Positions 10,300-19,395 are shown, counted from the first letter of the stretch. The stretch is 64,000 bases of DNA from Pigmentiphaga litoralis (GCF_013408655.1 NZ_JACCBP010000001.1:3472001-3536000), one strand, 5' to 3'. Notes: generated from the letters alone by a model not told the origin. Numbers and translations: made by a program.

Positions 10300-12654
10300 A
10301 TGGATGCCGCCACTTTTCACGCCACGCACCGCCTGTCGGTCGGGGGAATGACCTGCGCCTCGTGCGTGGGGCGGGTCGAACGCACTTTGCGCAAGCTGCC
10401 GGGGGTGCGTGACGTGTCCGTCAACCTGGCGACCGAACAGGCGCACGTGGACGCCCCGGGCGTGCAGGTCGAAGCGCTGGCGGCCGCGATCGAAAAGGCC
10501 GGCTACGAGGCCCGCGCGCTGGCCGATGATACCCAGGCGCCGTCCAGCAAGCTGCCCGATGCCTGGCCGGTGGTGGTGGCCGCCATCCTGACCGCGCCGC
10601 TGATCCTGCCCATGGCCGGCATGCTGGCCGGCCGCGACTGGATGTTGCCGGGCTGGCTGCAATGGCTGCTGGCGACGCCGGTGCAGTTCTGGCTGGGCGC
10701 CCGCTTCTACCGCGCGGGGGCCAAGGCGGCGCTGGCTGGCACCGGCAACATGGACCTGCTGGTCGCATTGGGAACGTCCGCTGCGTATGGCCTGTCGGTC
10801 TGGCAATTGCTGCAGCATGGCGGCGATCACATGCCGCATCTGTATTTCGAAGCGTCTGCCGCGGTGATCACGCTGGTGCTGCTGGGCAAGTGGCTTGAAA
10901 CCCGCGCGCGCCGCCAGACCACCGAGGCCCTGCGCGCGCTGCAGGCCCTGCGGCCGGATACCGCGTGGGTGCGGCGCGCGGGGGGCGACGGCAAGGGCCC
11001 TGTCGAGGTGGAAATCCCGATCGATCACGTGCGGGTGGGTGACCTGGTGCTGGTCAAGCCCGGCGCGCGCATTCCGGTCGATGGCGACGTCGAAGAAGGC
11101 CGCAGCTATGCCGACGAGTCGATGCTGACCGGGGAAAGCCGGCCCGTGGAAAAGACCGTGGCCGACCGGGTCACCGGCGGGTCCATCAATGGCGACGGGC
11201 TGCTGGCGGTGCGCACGCGCGCCATCGGCAGCCAGACCACGCTGGCGCGCATTGTGCGGCTGGTAGAAGACGCGCAGGCCACCAAGGCGCCGCTGCAGCG
11301 GCTGGCGGATCGGGTCAGCGCCATCTTTGTGCCCATCGTGCTGCTGATTGCGCTGGTGACCTTGCTGGGCTGGGGCCTGACCACGCATGACTGGCCGCAG
11401 GCGCTGCTCAATGCCGTCGCCGTGCTGGTGATTGCCTGCCCGTGCGCACTGGGGCTGGCCACGCCCGCGGCGATCATGGCCGGGACCGGCGTGGCCGCGC
11501 GTCACGGCATTCTGATCAAGGATGGCCAGGCGCTGGAAACCGCGCACCGGGTGGATTGCGTGACCTTCGACAAGACCGGCACGTTGACAGCCGGGCATCC
11601 GACGTTGACGGTGATCAAGGCAGTGGGCGGGGATGCGTCCAATGCCGCCGTGCTGCGGCTGGCGGCCGCCTTGCAGCGGGGCAGCGAACATCCGCTGGCC
11701 AAGGCGGTGCTGGACGCGCAGGCGGCGCGGGGCGGTGACGTCCCGGCCAGCGATCAGACGCAAGCCTTGCCTGGCAAGGGCCTGCAAGGTGACGTGGAAG
11801 GCCGCCGCGTGTGGCTGGGCAGCGGCGCGTTGATGCGCGATCTGGGCGTGGCGACCGATGTGTTGAAGGTGGCGGCGCGGGAAGCGGAGGCAGCCGGCTA
11901 CACGGTGTCATGGCTGGCGGCGGATGACGCGTCGGCCGCGTCAACGGGCGCAGCGGCGACCTCGGCGGGCAACGGCACGTCCGCGAATGACGCCGGGCCG
12001 AACATTGGCCCCCACGCCCCCACCCTGCTCGGCGTGCTGGCTTTTGGCGACACGATCCGCCCGGAATCCGCAGCCGCAGTGGCGGAACTGCATCGGCTGG
12101 GCGTGCAGGTCGTGCTGCTGACCGGCGACAACGCGGGCAGTGCGGCGGCGGTGGCCGATGCGCTCAACATCGACCACGTGGAAAGCCAGATGCTGCCCGC
12201 CGACAAGGTTGCCGCCGTGGCGCGGCTGCGCGCGGAACGGCGGCGGGTCGCCATGGTCGGGGACGGCATCAACGATGCGCCTGCCTTGGCCACCGCCGAT
12301 GTGGGCATCGCCATGGCCAGCGGGTCCGACGTGGCCATGCAGACGGCAGGCATCACCTTGATGCGCAATGACCCGGGGCTGGTCGCGGATGCCATTGCCA
12401 TCTCGCGCCGCACGACGCACAAGATCCACCAGAACCTGTTCTGGGCCTTTGCCTACAACGTCGTCGGCATTCCGCTGGCGGCAATGGGATGGCTGAACCC
12501 CGTGCTGGCCGGCACCGCCATGGCGCTGAGCAGCGTGTGCGTGGTCAGCAATGCCGTACTGCTGCGCCGCTGGTCACCCGCGCCGCGGCGGGCAGCCCCG
12601 CCGGGGCAGGCAGCATCCAACGGGGTGACGACCGCACTTGCCAAGGAGGCTTGA
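10300..12654 (+). CDS. copA: Cu(I)-exporting P1B-type ATPase
   Basis: CopA pumps Cu(I) out of the cytoplasm using ATP. One N-terminal heavy-metal-associated domain carries GMTCASC (Cys 19 and 22). The transmembrane metal site is CPC at residues 380-382 in [12 protein letters not shown], the phosphorylated Asp is near residue 424 in DKTGTLT, and the hinge [10 protein letters not shown] is near 655. The actuator TGES is also present. The 784-residue length is standard for a one-HMD copper ATPase. An Ala/Gly/Thr/Ser-rich insert (~545-570) interrupts the ATP-binding domain just before FGDTIRPE and looks disordered. cueR follows with a one-base gap. Confidence 0.96.
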   Translation: MDAATFHATHRLSVGGMTCASCVGRVERTLRKLPGVRDVSVNLATEQAHVDAPGVQVEALAAAIEKAGYEARALADDTQAPSSKLPDAWPVVVAAILTAPLILPMAGMLAGRDWMLPGWLQWLLATPVQFWLGARFYRAGAKAALAGTGNMDLLVALGTSAAYGLSVWQLLQHGGDHMPHLYFEASAAVITLVLLGKWLETRARRQTTEALRALQALRPDTAWVRRAGGDGKGPVEVEIPIDHVRVGDLVLVKPGARIPVDGDVEEGRSYADESMLTGESRPVEKTVADRVTGGSINGDGLLAVRTRAIGSQTTLARIVRLVEDAQATKAPLQRLADRVSAIFVPIVLLIALVTLLGWGLTTHDWPQALLNAVAVLVIACPCALGLATPAAIMAGTGVAARHGILIKDGQALETAHRVDCVTFDKTGTLTAGHPTLTVIKAVGGDASNAAVLRLAAALQRGSEHPLAKAVLDAQAARGGDVPASDQTQALPGKGLQGDVEGRRVWLGSGALMRDLGVATDVLKVAAREAEAAGYTVSWLAADDASAASTGAAATSAGNGTSANDAGPNIGPHAPTLLGVLAFGDTIRPESAAAVAELHRLGVQVVLLTGDNAGSAAAVADALNIDHVESQMLPADKVAAVARLRAERRRVAMVGDGINDAPALATADVGIAMASGSDVAMQTAGITLMRNDPGLVADAIAISRRTTHKIHQNLFWAFAYNVVGIPLAAMGWLNPVLAGTAMALSSVCVVSNAVLLRRWSPAPRRAAPPGQAASNGVTTALAKEA

Positions 12655-12655
12655 G

Positions 12656-13069
12656 ATGAACGCGCTCAATATTGGTGACGCGTCAAAAGCGTCGGGCGTG
12701 TCGGCCAAGATGATCCGGCACTACGAATCGATCGGGCTGATCCCTGCCGCGCGGCGCACCGACGCCGGCTACCGGCTGTACAAGGACGACGACATCCACA
12801 CCCTGCAGTTCATCCGCAACGCGCGGGACCTGGGCTTTTCGATCGCGCAGATCGATACGCTGCTGCAGCTGTGGAAAGACCGGGGCCGGCCCAGCGCCGA
12901 TGTGAAGACGCTGGCGATGGGGCATATCCAGGAACTGGACGACAAGATCCGCGCCTTGCAGGCCATGCGCGACACGCTGGAAAACCTGGCTTCGCACTGC
13001 CACGGCGATCATCGGCCGGACTGCCCGATTCTTGCTGGACTGGAAGGGCAGCCCGCGATCACCTGCTAG
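12656..13069 (+). CDS. cueR: Cu(I)-responsive MerR-family regulator
   Basis: CueR senses Cu(I) and distorts long-spacer promoters to activate copper efflux. The N-terminal winged HTH reads NIGDASKASGVSAKMIRHYESIGL, followed by the MerR coiled coil. The C-terminal copper loop has two cysteines, in SHCHGDHRPDCPIL, as in CueR. The start ATG at 12656 follows AAGGAGG inside the copA end, giving 137 aa. It is encoded with copA and probably binds the 10191-10221 site. Confidence 0.93.
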   Translation: MNALNIGDASKASGVSAKMIRHYESIGLIPAARRTDAGYRLYKDDDIHTLQFIRNARDLGFSIAQIDTLLQLWKDRGRPSADVKTLAMGHIQELDDKIRALQAMRDTLENLASHCHGDHRPDCPILAGLEGQPAITC

Positions 13070-13103
13070 CATGTGCACTGCACCATCGTCTGAAGGAGAC
13101 CGC

Positions 13104-13391
13104 ATGAAACGAACGTTGACCGTTATTGCCGCAGCCGCCGCGTTGCTGGCGACCAGCCTGGTCATGGCCGCATCGGCCAATACCAGCGGCGAAGTGCGTC
13201 GCATCGACGCCGCCGCAGGCAAGATCACCATCAAGCACGGCGCGATTTCCAATCTGGATCTGCCCGCGATGACCCTGGTCTTTCACGTGGCCGACCCGGC
13301 CATGCTGCAGAACGTGAAGCCGGGCGACAAGGTCCGCTTCGCGGCCGACAAGATCAACGGCCAGTACACGATCACCGCGCTGGAGCGCTGA
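13104..13391 (+). CDS. Periplasmic CusF-like copper-binding protein
   Basis: The 95-residue protein has a signal peptide (residues ~1-25, ending near VMAASA) and a small beta-barrel domain. It contains GEVRRIDAAAGKITIKHGAI, LDLPAMTLVFHV and VKPGDKVRFAADK, the CusF_Ec pattern. CusF binds Cu(I)/Ag(I) with two Met, one His and one Trp; here the KHG histidine and PAMT methionine are visible, while the tryptophan position is occupied by Phe. AAGGAG precedes the ATG. It is the last gene of the copA-cueR group and probably a periplasmic copper chaperone. Confidence 0.85.
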   Translation: MKRTLTVIAAAAALLATSLVMAASANTSGEVRRIDAAAGKITIKHGAISNLDLPAMTLVFHVADPAMLQNVKPGDKVRFAADKINGQYTITALER

Positions 13392-13400
13392 TCGTTGCTG

Positions 13401-14114
13401 TCATTCCCGCCCGGGCGCCACCGTGTGTGTCGCCATCGCGAAGTGTGCGTTGCTGCCGGTGAACGGCGGGAATTGTTCAAAGTCGGCGCGCATGCGGTGG
13501 CGCACGTCGGATTGCAGGGCGTCCGTCAGGCAAGCGGCGCTGTCGAACACCAGCTTGTTGCGCTGCATGTACGCCACCCGTTCCCACGGCATGGCGTCGC
13601 ACCAGTCCACGCGTGAAAAGATCTCGATCTCGCGAATACCTGGAAAGTCTTTCATGATCTGCGGATGGTGCGACAGGTAGTAGCTGTGCCATGCATTCAG
13701 ATCGGCGGCCTGGCCGGGGTAATGCACCAGGTAGCTGCAGGGCAAGGTATCGGCCGCGGCGTCAGCGCGCGCGTCGATGACCGGGAAGGGGCGCGTCACC
13801 ATGACTTGCTGCGTGACGTGCGTGCCCGCCAGGCTCGGCAGTGCACTGGCATCGGCCAGCTGCTGCAGATGGCCGTTGGCCGCGACGGCGGCTTCCAGTT
13901 CCGGCAACTCATTGAACTTCAGCTGCATCATGAACAGCGGTGACGGGCCGTCATCGGTGTAGTAGTCGCGTGCCGACTCAGGGGTGAACAGATGCGCCAG
14001 GCGCAGCCCCGGCGTGCCCAGCACGACGGTCCGTATGGCTTCCAGATCAGCGGACGACAGGCGCGCCGTCGGATCGTTTTCATGCCGGAACGTGACGATG
14101 TAGGAAAAGCGCAT
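13401..14114 (-). CDS. Conserved protein, possible tandem dimeric alpha/beta-barrel domains
   Basis: The family is not recognised with certainty. The 237-residue protein has two similar-sized halves: residues ~1-110 (starting MRFSYIVTFRHEN) and ~125-237 (starting with a YLVHYPGQ element and a WHSYYLSHHPQIMKDFPGIREIEIFSRVDW stretch). The second half resembles EthD/REDY-type small ferredoxin-fold proteins, with HHP-IM--FPG. There is no signal peptide. It is the last gene of the minus-strand catabolic unit and lies 50 bases after the asparaginase-like gene, so it may act on a ring-cleavage product. That role is inferred. Confidence 0.55.
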   Translation of the reverse strand: MRFSYIVTFRHENDPTARLSSADLEAIRTVVLGTPGLRLAHLFTPESARDYYTDDGPSPLFMMQLKFNELPELEAAVAANGHLQQLADASALPSLAGTHVTQQVMVTRPFPVIDARADAAADTLPCSYLVHYPGQAADLNAWHSYYLSHHPQIMKDFPGIREIEIFSRVDWCDAMPWERVAYMQRNKLVFDSAACLTDALQSDVRHRMRADFEQFPPFTGSNAHFAMATHTVAPGRE

Positions 14115-14164
14115 GCGGAACTCCGGTCAGCTGGGGACGGATGGCGGTGCAACGCAGACCGCCA

Positions 14165-15232
14165 TCAATACGCAAACAACATCTGCTGAATCACCTGGGG
14201 ATCGTCGGTCCGCACCAGCGCCAGCATCAGCAGGATGCGCAGCTTCTGCGGCGACAGGTCGCCGCCTGCCAGGATGCCGTCGGCGGACAGAAAGCGTTGC
14301 ACCGGCACCGTGCCGCGCGCTGCCCGGGTCGACTGCACCACAGTCACGCCTTGAGCCACGGCATCGACCAGCCCGGCGCGTTCGCCACTGGCCGGACGAC
14401 CGGGCGGCAGCCCCGCGCTGATGATGCCGCGCGTGCCGGCGGCGACCAGCGCGTCGATCACGACGCGGTCGGCGCCCGCGTACGACAGCACGATGTCCAC
14501 CCGCGGCAGGGCCCCCACATCGGCCAGGTTCGTGATCGGCAACCTGCCCGCGGGCCGCACGGGCAGACGGCGCAGCGCGACCTGCCCTTGTGCATCGATG
14601 CGGGCCAGCGGCCCAAAGCCCGGCGCTTCGAACGCGGCCAGCTCGAAGCTCGATACCTTGGTGGCGTCCCGCGCGGGCAGCACGACGTTGTCCATCACCA
14701 CCAATACGCCCAGATCCCGCAAGGCGGGCGAGCACGCCGCAGCCAACGCGGCGCGCAGATTCACGCACGCGTCGGACCCCTCGGTGTTGGACGGCCGCTG
14801 TGCGCCGGTCACGATCACGGGAATGTCCAGTGCCAGCGTCAGGTCAAGGAACCAGGCGGTTTCTTCGAGGGTGGCAGTGCCATGCGTGATGACGATGCCG
14901 TCCAGCAGAGGATCGTTGGCGATCGTTGACGAAATCAACAATGACAGCGCCAGCCAGTCCGCCGGTACGATGCCGGTGCTGCCCAGCGCACGAAACCCGA
15001 TCGGGACGATATCGATGTGCGGCGCGAGTTCGCCCATCGTCGTCAGCAAGTGATCAATGCCAAGGATCACGCCGCTTTCGCTGTACTCGACCCAGTCGAA
15101 TCGATGGCGCGCCTGCATGGCAAAAGTGCCACCGGTGCCGATGACGGCGATACGCGGACGCCGCGATGACGCCGCAGTCCTGCTCGACATGCCTGTCACG
15201 CCTATGGCCGCCCTGCCCGGCTCGCTCGTCAC
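14165..15232 (-). CDS. Asparaginase/glutaminase-family protein with altered active site
   Basis: The ~355-residue cytoplasmic protein belongs to the bacterial asparaginase family: IGTGGTFAM at the N-terminus carries the nucleophile-loop Thr. The second conserved motif reads ITHGTATLEETA, with Ala where nearly all family members have Asp (HGTDT). That Asp normally holds the substrate alpha-amino group, so the substrate may lack one. GAQRPSNTEGSD stands where MRPxxxxSADGP is usual. The GTG at 15232 overlaps the Rieske ferredoxin stop (GTGA) and was preferred; an ATG at 15190 is possible. The position after PyrDK-like genes suggests hydrolysis of an amide from a ring-degradation intermediate. 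Confidence 0.8.
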   Translation of the reverse strand: MTSEPGRAAIGVTGMSSRTAASSRRPRIAVIGTGGTFAMQARHRFDWVEYSESGVILGIDHLLTTMGELAPHIDIVPIGFRALGSTGIVPADWLALSLLISSTIANDPLLDGIVITHGTATLEETAWFLDLTLALDIPVIVTGAQRPSNTEGSDACVNLRAALAAACSPALRDLGVLVVMDNVVLPARDATKVSSFELAAFEAPGFGPLARIDAQGQVALRRLPVRPAGRLPITNLADVGALPRVDIVLSYAGADRVVIDALVAAGTRGIISAGLPPGRPASGERAGLVDAVAQGVTVVQSTRAARGTVPVQRFLSADGILAGGDLSPQKLRILLMLALVRTDDPQVIQQMLFAY

Positions 15233-15621
15233 CCTTCCACCTTCACGTACACCCCGCCCTGATAGAAACGGACCGGATGGGTGCGCACCGGACGCGTCAC
15301 CGGCGAACACATGGGCTTGCCCGATCGCACGTCGAACACGCCGCCATGGAGCGGGCACTCCACTTCAAAGCCGTCCAGTTCGCCGTCAGTCAACATGGCG
15401 TGACCGTGCGTACACAGATCGTCAATGGCATAGACCTCGTCATCGACCAGGAACAGGCCGACCTTGACGCCGTTGACCGTTGCCTGCAGGCACGGCGAGT
15501 CGCCAAAGCAGGCGTCGCGCGGACCCAGGTCATGCCAGTCAGCACCCGGGGCGCCGTCGTGCAGGTCGTTGCCGTGATCATCGCCACGATCACTGCCCGC
15601 CCCTGAAATCATTGCGTTCAT
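15229..15621 (-). CDS. Rieske-type [2Fe-2S] ferredoxin
   Basis: The 130-residue protein has an Asp/His/Gly-rich N-terminus (~1-25) and a Rieske domain with ligands in CTHGHAM and CPLHGGVFD (C-x-H and C-x2-H). Ferredoxins of this type pass electrons from a reductase to a Rieske oxygenase, here probably the one at 19408-20688. The ATG overlaps the stop of the PyrD-like gene (ATGA) and its own stop overlaps the asparaginase-like start, so the three genes are translationally coupled. Confidence 0.92.
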   Translation of the reverse strand: MNAMISGAGSDRGDDHGNDLHDGAPGADWHDLGPRDACFGDSPCLQATVNGVKVGLFLVDDEVYAIDDLCTHGHAMLTDGELDGFEVECPLHGGVFDVRSGKPMCSPVTRPVRTHPVRFYQGGVYVKVEG

Positions 15622-16547
15622 AAGGTCGCCCTCCGTTCCAGCATCACAGGTTCGAACATCTGCATCGCGCCGATCAGGTCGCGGATGCGCGAGATGCCGC
15701 GGCGCTGGCAGAAGGCCGCCAGGTCGTCGATCATGCGCGGCATGGCATTCGGGCTGACGAAGCTGGCGGTGCCGATCTGCACCGCGCTGCAACCCGCCAG
15801 CATGTATTCCAGCGCGTCGTTCGCGTCCGAGATGCCGCCGCAACCGATCACCGGAATCGACACCGCCTGCGCGCATTGGTAGGCCATGCGCAGGATGATG
15901 GGCTTGGTGGCGCGGCCGGTAATGCCGCCCATCAGGTTGGCGACCTTGGGGCGGAAGGTGTCGACATCGATCGCCATGGCCAGCAACGCGTTGGCCGCGA
16001 CGATGGCATCCGCGCCGCCCCGTTCGGCGGCCCGCGCCACGGCAGCCATGTTGCCCGCGTTGGGCGTCATCTTGGCCCATACCGGCACCTTGGTCGCGGC
16101 CTTCATGGCGCGCACCACCTGCTCGGTCGCATCGGCATCCATGCCGAAGGCCTGTCCGTCTTTCTTGATATTCGGGCATGACACGTTGGCTTCGATGGCC
16201 ATCACGCCCGGCACCGAAATGCGCGCGGCCAGGTCGGCAAAACCTTCCACCGTATCGGCCGAAATGCTGGCGATCAGGGGTGGCACATAGCCGGTATAGA
16301 ACGGCACCAGTTCGTTCACATAGTGGTCGGCGCCCTTGCTCGGAATGCCGATCGAAAACAGGGTCGCGTCGCGGAACTCGGCAATGCGCGGCGGCGGATT
16401 GCCTTCGCGCACGTCGTGCGTGATGGTCTTGCTGACAATGGCGCCCAGCAGGTTCAGATCGATCACCTTGGCCATGCCTTCACCAAACGTGCCTGACCCG
16501 GGCATCACGGGATTGGCCAGCGTCATGCTGCCTATCGATACGCTCAT
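15618..16547 (-). CDS. PyrD-like (class 1B) dihydroorotate/dihydropyrimidine dehydrogenase subunit
   Basis: The FMN TIM-barrel of about 309 residues matches class 1B dihydroorotate dehydrogenases: NPVMPGSGTFGEG at the N-terminus, the catalytic cysteine in ANVSCPN, KMTPNA, AANALLAMAIDV and the phosphate-binding GCGGISDANDALEYMLAG. The ATG at 16547 gives MSVSIGSMTLANPVM; a GTG at 16556 overlaps the PyrK-like stop and is an alternative. Setting inside a Rieske-oxygenase operon rather than with pyr genes argues for a catabolic substrate such as a dihydropyrimidine or another N-heterocycle. The exact reaction is inferred. Confidence 0.85.
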   Translation of the reverse strand: MSVSIGSMTLANPVMPGSGTFGEGMAKVIDLNLLGAIVSKTITHDVREGNPPPRIAEFRDATLFSIGIPSKGADHYVNELVPFYTGYVPPLIASISADTVEGFADLAARISVPGVMAIEANVSCPNIKKDGQAFGMDADATEQVVRAMKAATKVPVWAKMTPNAGNMAAVARAAERGGADAIVAANALLAMAIDVDTFRPKVANLMGGITGRATKPIILRMAYQCAQAVSIPVIGCGGISDANDALEYMLAGCSAVQIGTASFVSPNAMPRMIDDLAAFCQRRGISRIRDLIGAMQMFEPVMLERRATL

Positions 16548-16555
16548 GTCTACCA

Positions 16556-17440
16556 CTATACGGTCTCCTGCAGATCGAACACCGGGCCGTCCCAACACAC
16601 CCGCTTGTAGGTCAGCACGGTGGCGCCGGGCGCCTTGCGAAAGGGTTTGACGCAGCCATAGCACATGCCCAGCGCGCATCCCATGTGCTGTTCCAGCGCG
16701 ACCTGACCCGGTACGTGCAGGTCGTCGCTCAGCCGCTGCAGCAACAGCAGCAGGCGGTTGGATCCGCAGGTCGTCAGCAGATCGAAGGGTTCGCGCGCAT
16801 GCAGGTCGCGGATCAGGCTTTCGACATGCACGATGTCGCTGGTCTGTTCGTCGTCGGTCACGGTGTGGACCCGTGCACCGACCTCACGCAGATACGCTTC
16901 GGACATGACCAGGGCCGGGCTGCGCGCACTCAGCACCGCGGTCACGGCAGCGCCTTGCCGGATCGCATAGTCGGCCAGCGGCGCCAGCGTGGCCAGGCCC
17001 ACGCCCCGGGCCAGCAACAGCACATGGCGGCAGTCCGCCGGCAGGTCGAAGCCCACGCCCACCGGGCCGACGGCGTCCAGGGTGTCGCCCGGATTGAGGA
17101 AAGCCAGCCCCCGCGTGCCCGCGCCCTGCACCTTGTACAGAAATTCGACGTGGCCTTGCGCCGGGTCCACCCGGTACAGACTCATGGGCCGGCGCAGGTA
17201 GGGGCTGTCGGTGCCGCTGGGTGGGCAGGCCAGATGAAAGAACTGCCCGGGCCGCGCGGTCAATGCGATAGGCGGCGCTTTCAAGACCAGGTGTTTGTAT
17301 TCGGGATTGACCCAGTCGTTGGACAGCACGGTGCACAGGTTTTCTGCCACCGTGAATGCCGGGGCCGGACGGTCGGACAGCGGCCGGTCGCACGCCGGGG
17401 CGGCCGTGCCACCCACGACGTGCAGGGGGGGACTCAACAT
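16556..17440 (-). CDS. PyrK-like FAD/[2Fe-2S] electron-transfer subunit
   Basis: The ~294-residue protein is like the PyrK subunit of class 1B dihydroorotate dehydrogenase. The FAD-binding region has LRRPMSLYRVDPAQGHVEFLYKV, followed by NAD-binding LLLARGVGLATLAPLADY. The C-terminal cluster has four closely spaced cysteines in MGCALGMCYGCVKP plus a later Cys in KRVCWDGPVFD. PyrK passes electrons between NAD and the FMN of PyrD. It directly precedes the PyrD-like gene. The ATG at 17440 overlaps the SnoaL-like stop. Confidence 0.85.
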   Translation of the reverse strand: MLSPPLHVVGGTAAPACDRPLSDRPAPAFTVAENLCTVLSNDWVNPEYKHLVLKAPPIALTARPGQFFHLACPPSGTDSPYLRRPMSLYRVDPAQGHVEFLYKVQGAGTRGLAFLNPGDTLDAVGPVGVGFDLPADCRHVLLLARGVGLATLAPLADYAIRQGAAVTAVLSARSPALVMSEAYLREVGARVHTVTDDEQTSDIVHVESLIRDLHAREPFDLLTTCGSNRLLLLLQRLSDDLHVPGQVALEQHMGCALGMCYGCVKPFRKAPGATVLTYKRVCWDGPVFDLQETV

Positions 17441-18036
17441 GATGGCGGACTCTCCAGTGTCATGGACGACGCAGACCGGCGGCTTGCCAGCGCGGCCAGG
17501 GTGGCTGCCAGCGGCGCGGGACCGCGTCCGACGGGCAGCATGTGCAGTTGCTCGAAGCGCATCCGGCTGTGCAGCCAGGCGCCATCGGCTTGGCGTGCAT
17601 AGGATTCGTGGGTGACCGCCGCGAGCAGCACGGCTTCGCGCGTGTCGTCGGCCATGGCGATCTGCCACAGGCGCCACGTGCCGGTGGCCGCGTCGCCCTG
17701 CACGTCGATGACCGGGCTGCCGTAGTAATGCACGGCAAAGCACCAGGGGGACTGCTGGAACCAGGCGAACAAGGCATCGCGCCCGACGCGGTTCGCGCCG
17801 AAGCCTTCACCGGCTTCCCACACGGCGTTGTCGGTGAAGCACTGCGCCTGTTGCCAGGCCACCTGGCGCATCGTGTCGGCATCGACCCGCGCGTAATCCG
17901 CCGTGTACTTCGCATCGGCCAGGGCGCCGTAGCGTGCCTTCAGCGACTGGATGGCCGCCAGGGATTCGAGGCGGTCCAGGCGGTCGGCCAGCGATAGGGA
18001 GTCGTCTGTGGCGGCGAAGCGCGGCGAAGACATCAT
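17434..18036 (-). CDS. SnoaL/NTF2-like protein
   Basis: The 200-residue protein has a predicted NTF2-like core: LADRLDRLESLAAIQSLKARYG forms the first helix, followed by WEAGEGFGANRVGRDALFAWF and HYYGSPVIDV. This fold includes SnoaL cyclases, ketosteroid isomerases and the beta subunits of ring-hydroxylating oxygenases. The usual beta-subunit length (~160-180) and presence in the same operon allow that it is the small subunit of the Rieske oxygenase. It might equally be an isomerase. It overlaps the neighbouring genes by a few bases on both sides. Confidence 0.7.
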   Translation of the reverse strand: MMSSPRFAATDDSLSLADRLDRLESLAAIQSLKARYGALADAKYTADYARVDADTMRQVAWQQAQCFTDNAVWEAGEGFGANRVGRDALFAWFQQSPWCFAVHYYGSPVIDVQGDAATGTWRLWQIAMADDTREAVLLAAVTHESYARQADGAWLHSRMRFEQLHMLPVGRGPAPLAATLAALASRRSASSMTLESPPSC

Positions 18037-18617
18037 GATGGGGACGCTGCGGTGGACGTAACTGCGGGGGGCGTGGCGGGGGGCGTGGCCATGGCCGGGG
18101 CCGCGGGCACGGAATCGGCCGCGTTGACCGCCGCCGCCTCGTCTTCCGGCACGCCCGGCTCACGCACCAGCACGCGGTACAGCACGCCCCGCGCGGACGT
18201 GCAGCGCCACGTGCGGGCCTCAAACTCCGGTATCACGATGGCTTCGCCACGCGCCAGGTCGTAGCTTTCGCCCGCGGCGTCAACATGGAACTGGCCTTCC
18301 AGCACGGCGGCAACTTCTTCGCCGATCGCATCGGCATCCGCACTGACCGTCTCACCTTCAGCGAACACACGGATGGCCACATCAAAGGCCTTGCCGGTGG
18401 CATCGAACTGCTGGCCGGCGGCGTCCGCAGCGCGCCATTTGGCGCCTGCGTCAACGCGCAGGCAATGTGCGGACCCGGCATGCTCCGCGCGGGTGGCCGC
18501 AGCATCCGCAACCGTGGCAACCGTAGCATCCGTAACCGCAGCACCCGCAACCGCAGCACCCCGTGCGGCGCCCTCGTGCGCAAGGCCTTCACCGCCCGAA
18601 CCATTCATCGCGTTCAT
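18033..18617 (-). CDS. Cupin-domain protein with low-complexity ends
   Basis: Residues ~50-165 form a cupin-like domain (FDVAIRVFAEGETVSADAD, EEVAAVLEGQFHVDAAGESYDLARGEAIVIPEFEAR). The family HxH metal motif is not seen in the usual place, so metal binding is doubtful. Residues 15-48 are an Ala/Val/Thr-rich stretch encoded by degenerate ~12-base repeats at about 18482-18550, and the tail is Pro/Ala/Thr-rich. The ATG overlaps the upstream cupin stop (ATGA). The role is unknown; it may be a non-enzymatic binding partner in the pathway. Confidence 0.65.
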   Translation of the reverse strand: MNAMNGSGGEGLAHEGAARGAAVAGAAVTDATVATVADAAATRAEHAGSAHCLRVDAGAKWRAADAAGQQFDATGKAFDVAIRVFAEGETVSADADAIGEEVAAVLEGQFHVDAAGESYDLARGEAIVIPEFEARTWRCTSARGVLYRVLVREPGVPEDEAAAVNAADSVPAAPAMATPPATPPAVTSTAASPS

Positions 18618-19030
18618 GCCTGCGTCTCCCTGTCCTTGAGCGGGTAATACGGCGTCGTGTCTTCCGGCCCATATTCCTTGCGCGCAGGCGTCACCACATT
18701 CAGTCGCAGGCTGATACCGGCAGGCTCGAAGCGATTGCCGCCGTAGTGCATCACGTCACCCGGAATGATCAGCGCATCGCCTTCATCCATCACGAATTCG
18801 AGATCGCCCGGCGCGCCCAATCCTTCGAACACCGAACAGCCGCCACTGACCTGCAGCGACGCTTCTTCGCCATGGGCGTGTGCCTTGGCGGGCAGATCGC
18901 GCCCGGCGCCTTCGACGAACTTCACGACTGCCACGCTGATGTGTTTGCCGAACAAGTGCTTCATGTACAAGCCACCGGGCACCACTTCCTTCAGGCTGTC
19001 ATCGATACCGAACACTCTGCATTTGGCCAT
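18614..19030 (-). CDS. Cupin-domain protein
   Basis: The 138-residue single-cupin protein includes KAHAHGEEASLQVSGGCSVFEG (cupin motif 1 with HxH and Glu) and DALIIPGDVMHYGGNRFEPAG (motif 2 with His). The metal triad is plausible. Small cupins of this type are often dioxygenases or isomerases of degradation intermediates. Here the product sits between the Rieske oxygenase and PyrDK-like genes. Substrate unknown. Confidence 0.75.
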   Translation of the reverse strand: MAKCRVFGIDDSLKEVVPGGLYMKHLFGKHISVAVVKFVEGAGRDLPAKAHAHGEEASLQVSGGCSVFEGLGAPGDLEFVMDEGDALIIPGDVMHYGGNRFEPAGISLRLNVVTPARKEYGPEDTTPYYPLKDRETQA

Positions 19031-19047
19031 GGTGAATGCTCCTGGAC

Positions 19048-19395
19048 TCAGAGGGAAGGACGCAGCACGAAGCTTTCGTTCGCTATGAATCGGCGGGGAT
19101 CGTAGCCATCGATAACGGCGGGCTGCTTGTAGAACTCCACGGCCGGACCCACCTCGGCCAGCGACAGCAGCAAGTACATCAGCGGTTTGTCTTCATCGGG
19201 CAAGGCGTCGATCGGATGGCGATCCAGCCACGCAACAAGGGCATCGACCTCGGGCAACATCGCGTCCTTGAACGCCAGAATGTCGGCCATCGAGCTGGTG
19301 TTGCGCAGCGTGTTGCGTTCGGTCTCGGTGGCCAGGCACCAGCGCGTGAAAGGCGCCAGGTGGGCGAAGGCATCAGGCAAGGTAATGGATGACAT
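19048..19395 (-). CDS. Small conserved hypothetical protein of the Rieske operon
   Basis: The 115-residue protein is not recognised. It is mostly helical by appearance (AFAHLAPFTRWCLATETERN, EVDALVAWLDRHP) with a WxR-type start and a C-terminal FIANESFVLRPSL. There is no signal peptide or cysteine motif apart from one Cys. The ATG at 19395 was chosen; a TTG at 19407 is possible. It lies 12 bases after the Rieske oxygenase gene and may be an accessory subunit. It could instead be a stabilising protein. Confidence 0.6.
   Translation of the reverse strand: MSSITLPDAFAHLAPFTRWCLATETERNTLRNTSSMADILAFKDAMLPEVDALVAWLDRHPIDALPDEDKPLMYLLLSLAEVGPAVEFYKQPAVIDGYDPRRFIANESFVLRPSL

Noticed and set aside
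15618..17440. Biosynthetic pyrDK for pyrimidine synthesis
   Set aside because: The genes are of the same families, but they lie inside an oxygenase operon without any pyr genes, so a catabolic role was preferred; no proof is possible without the rest of the genome.
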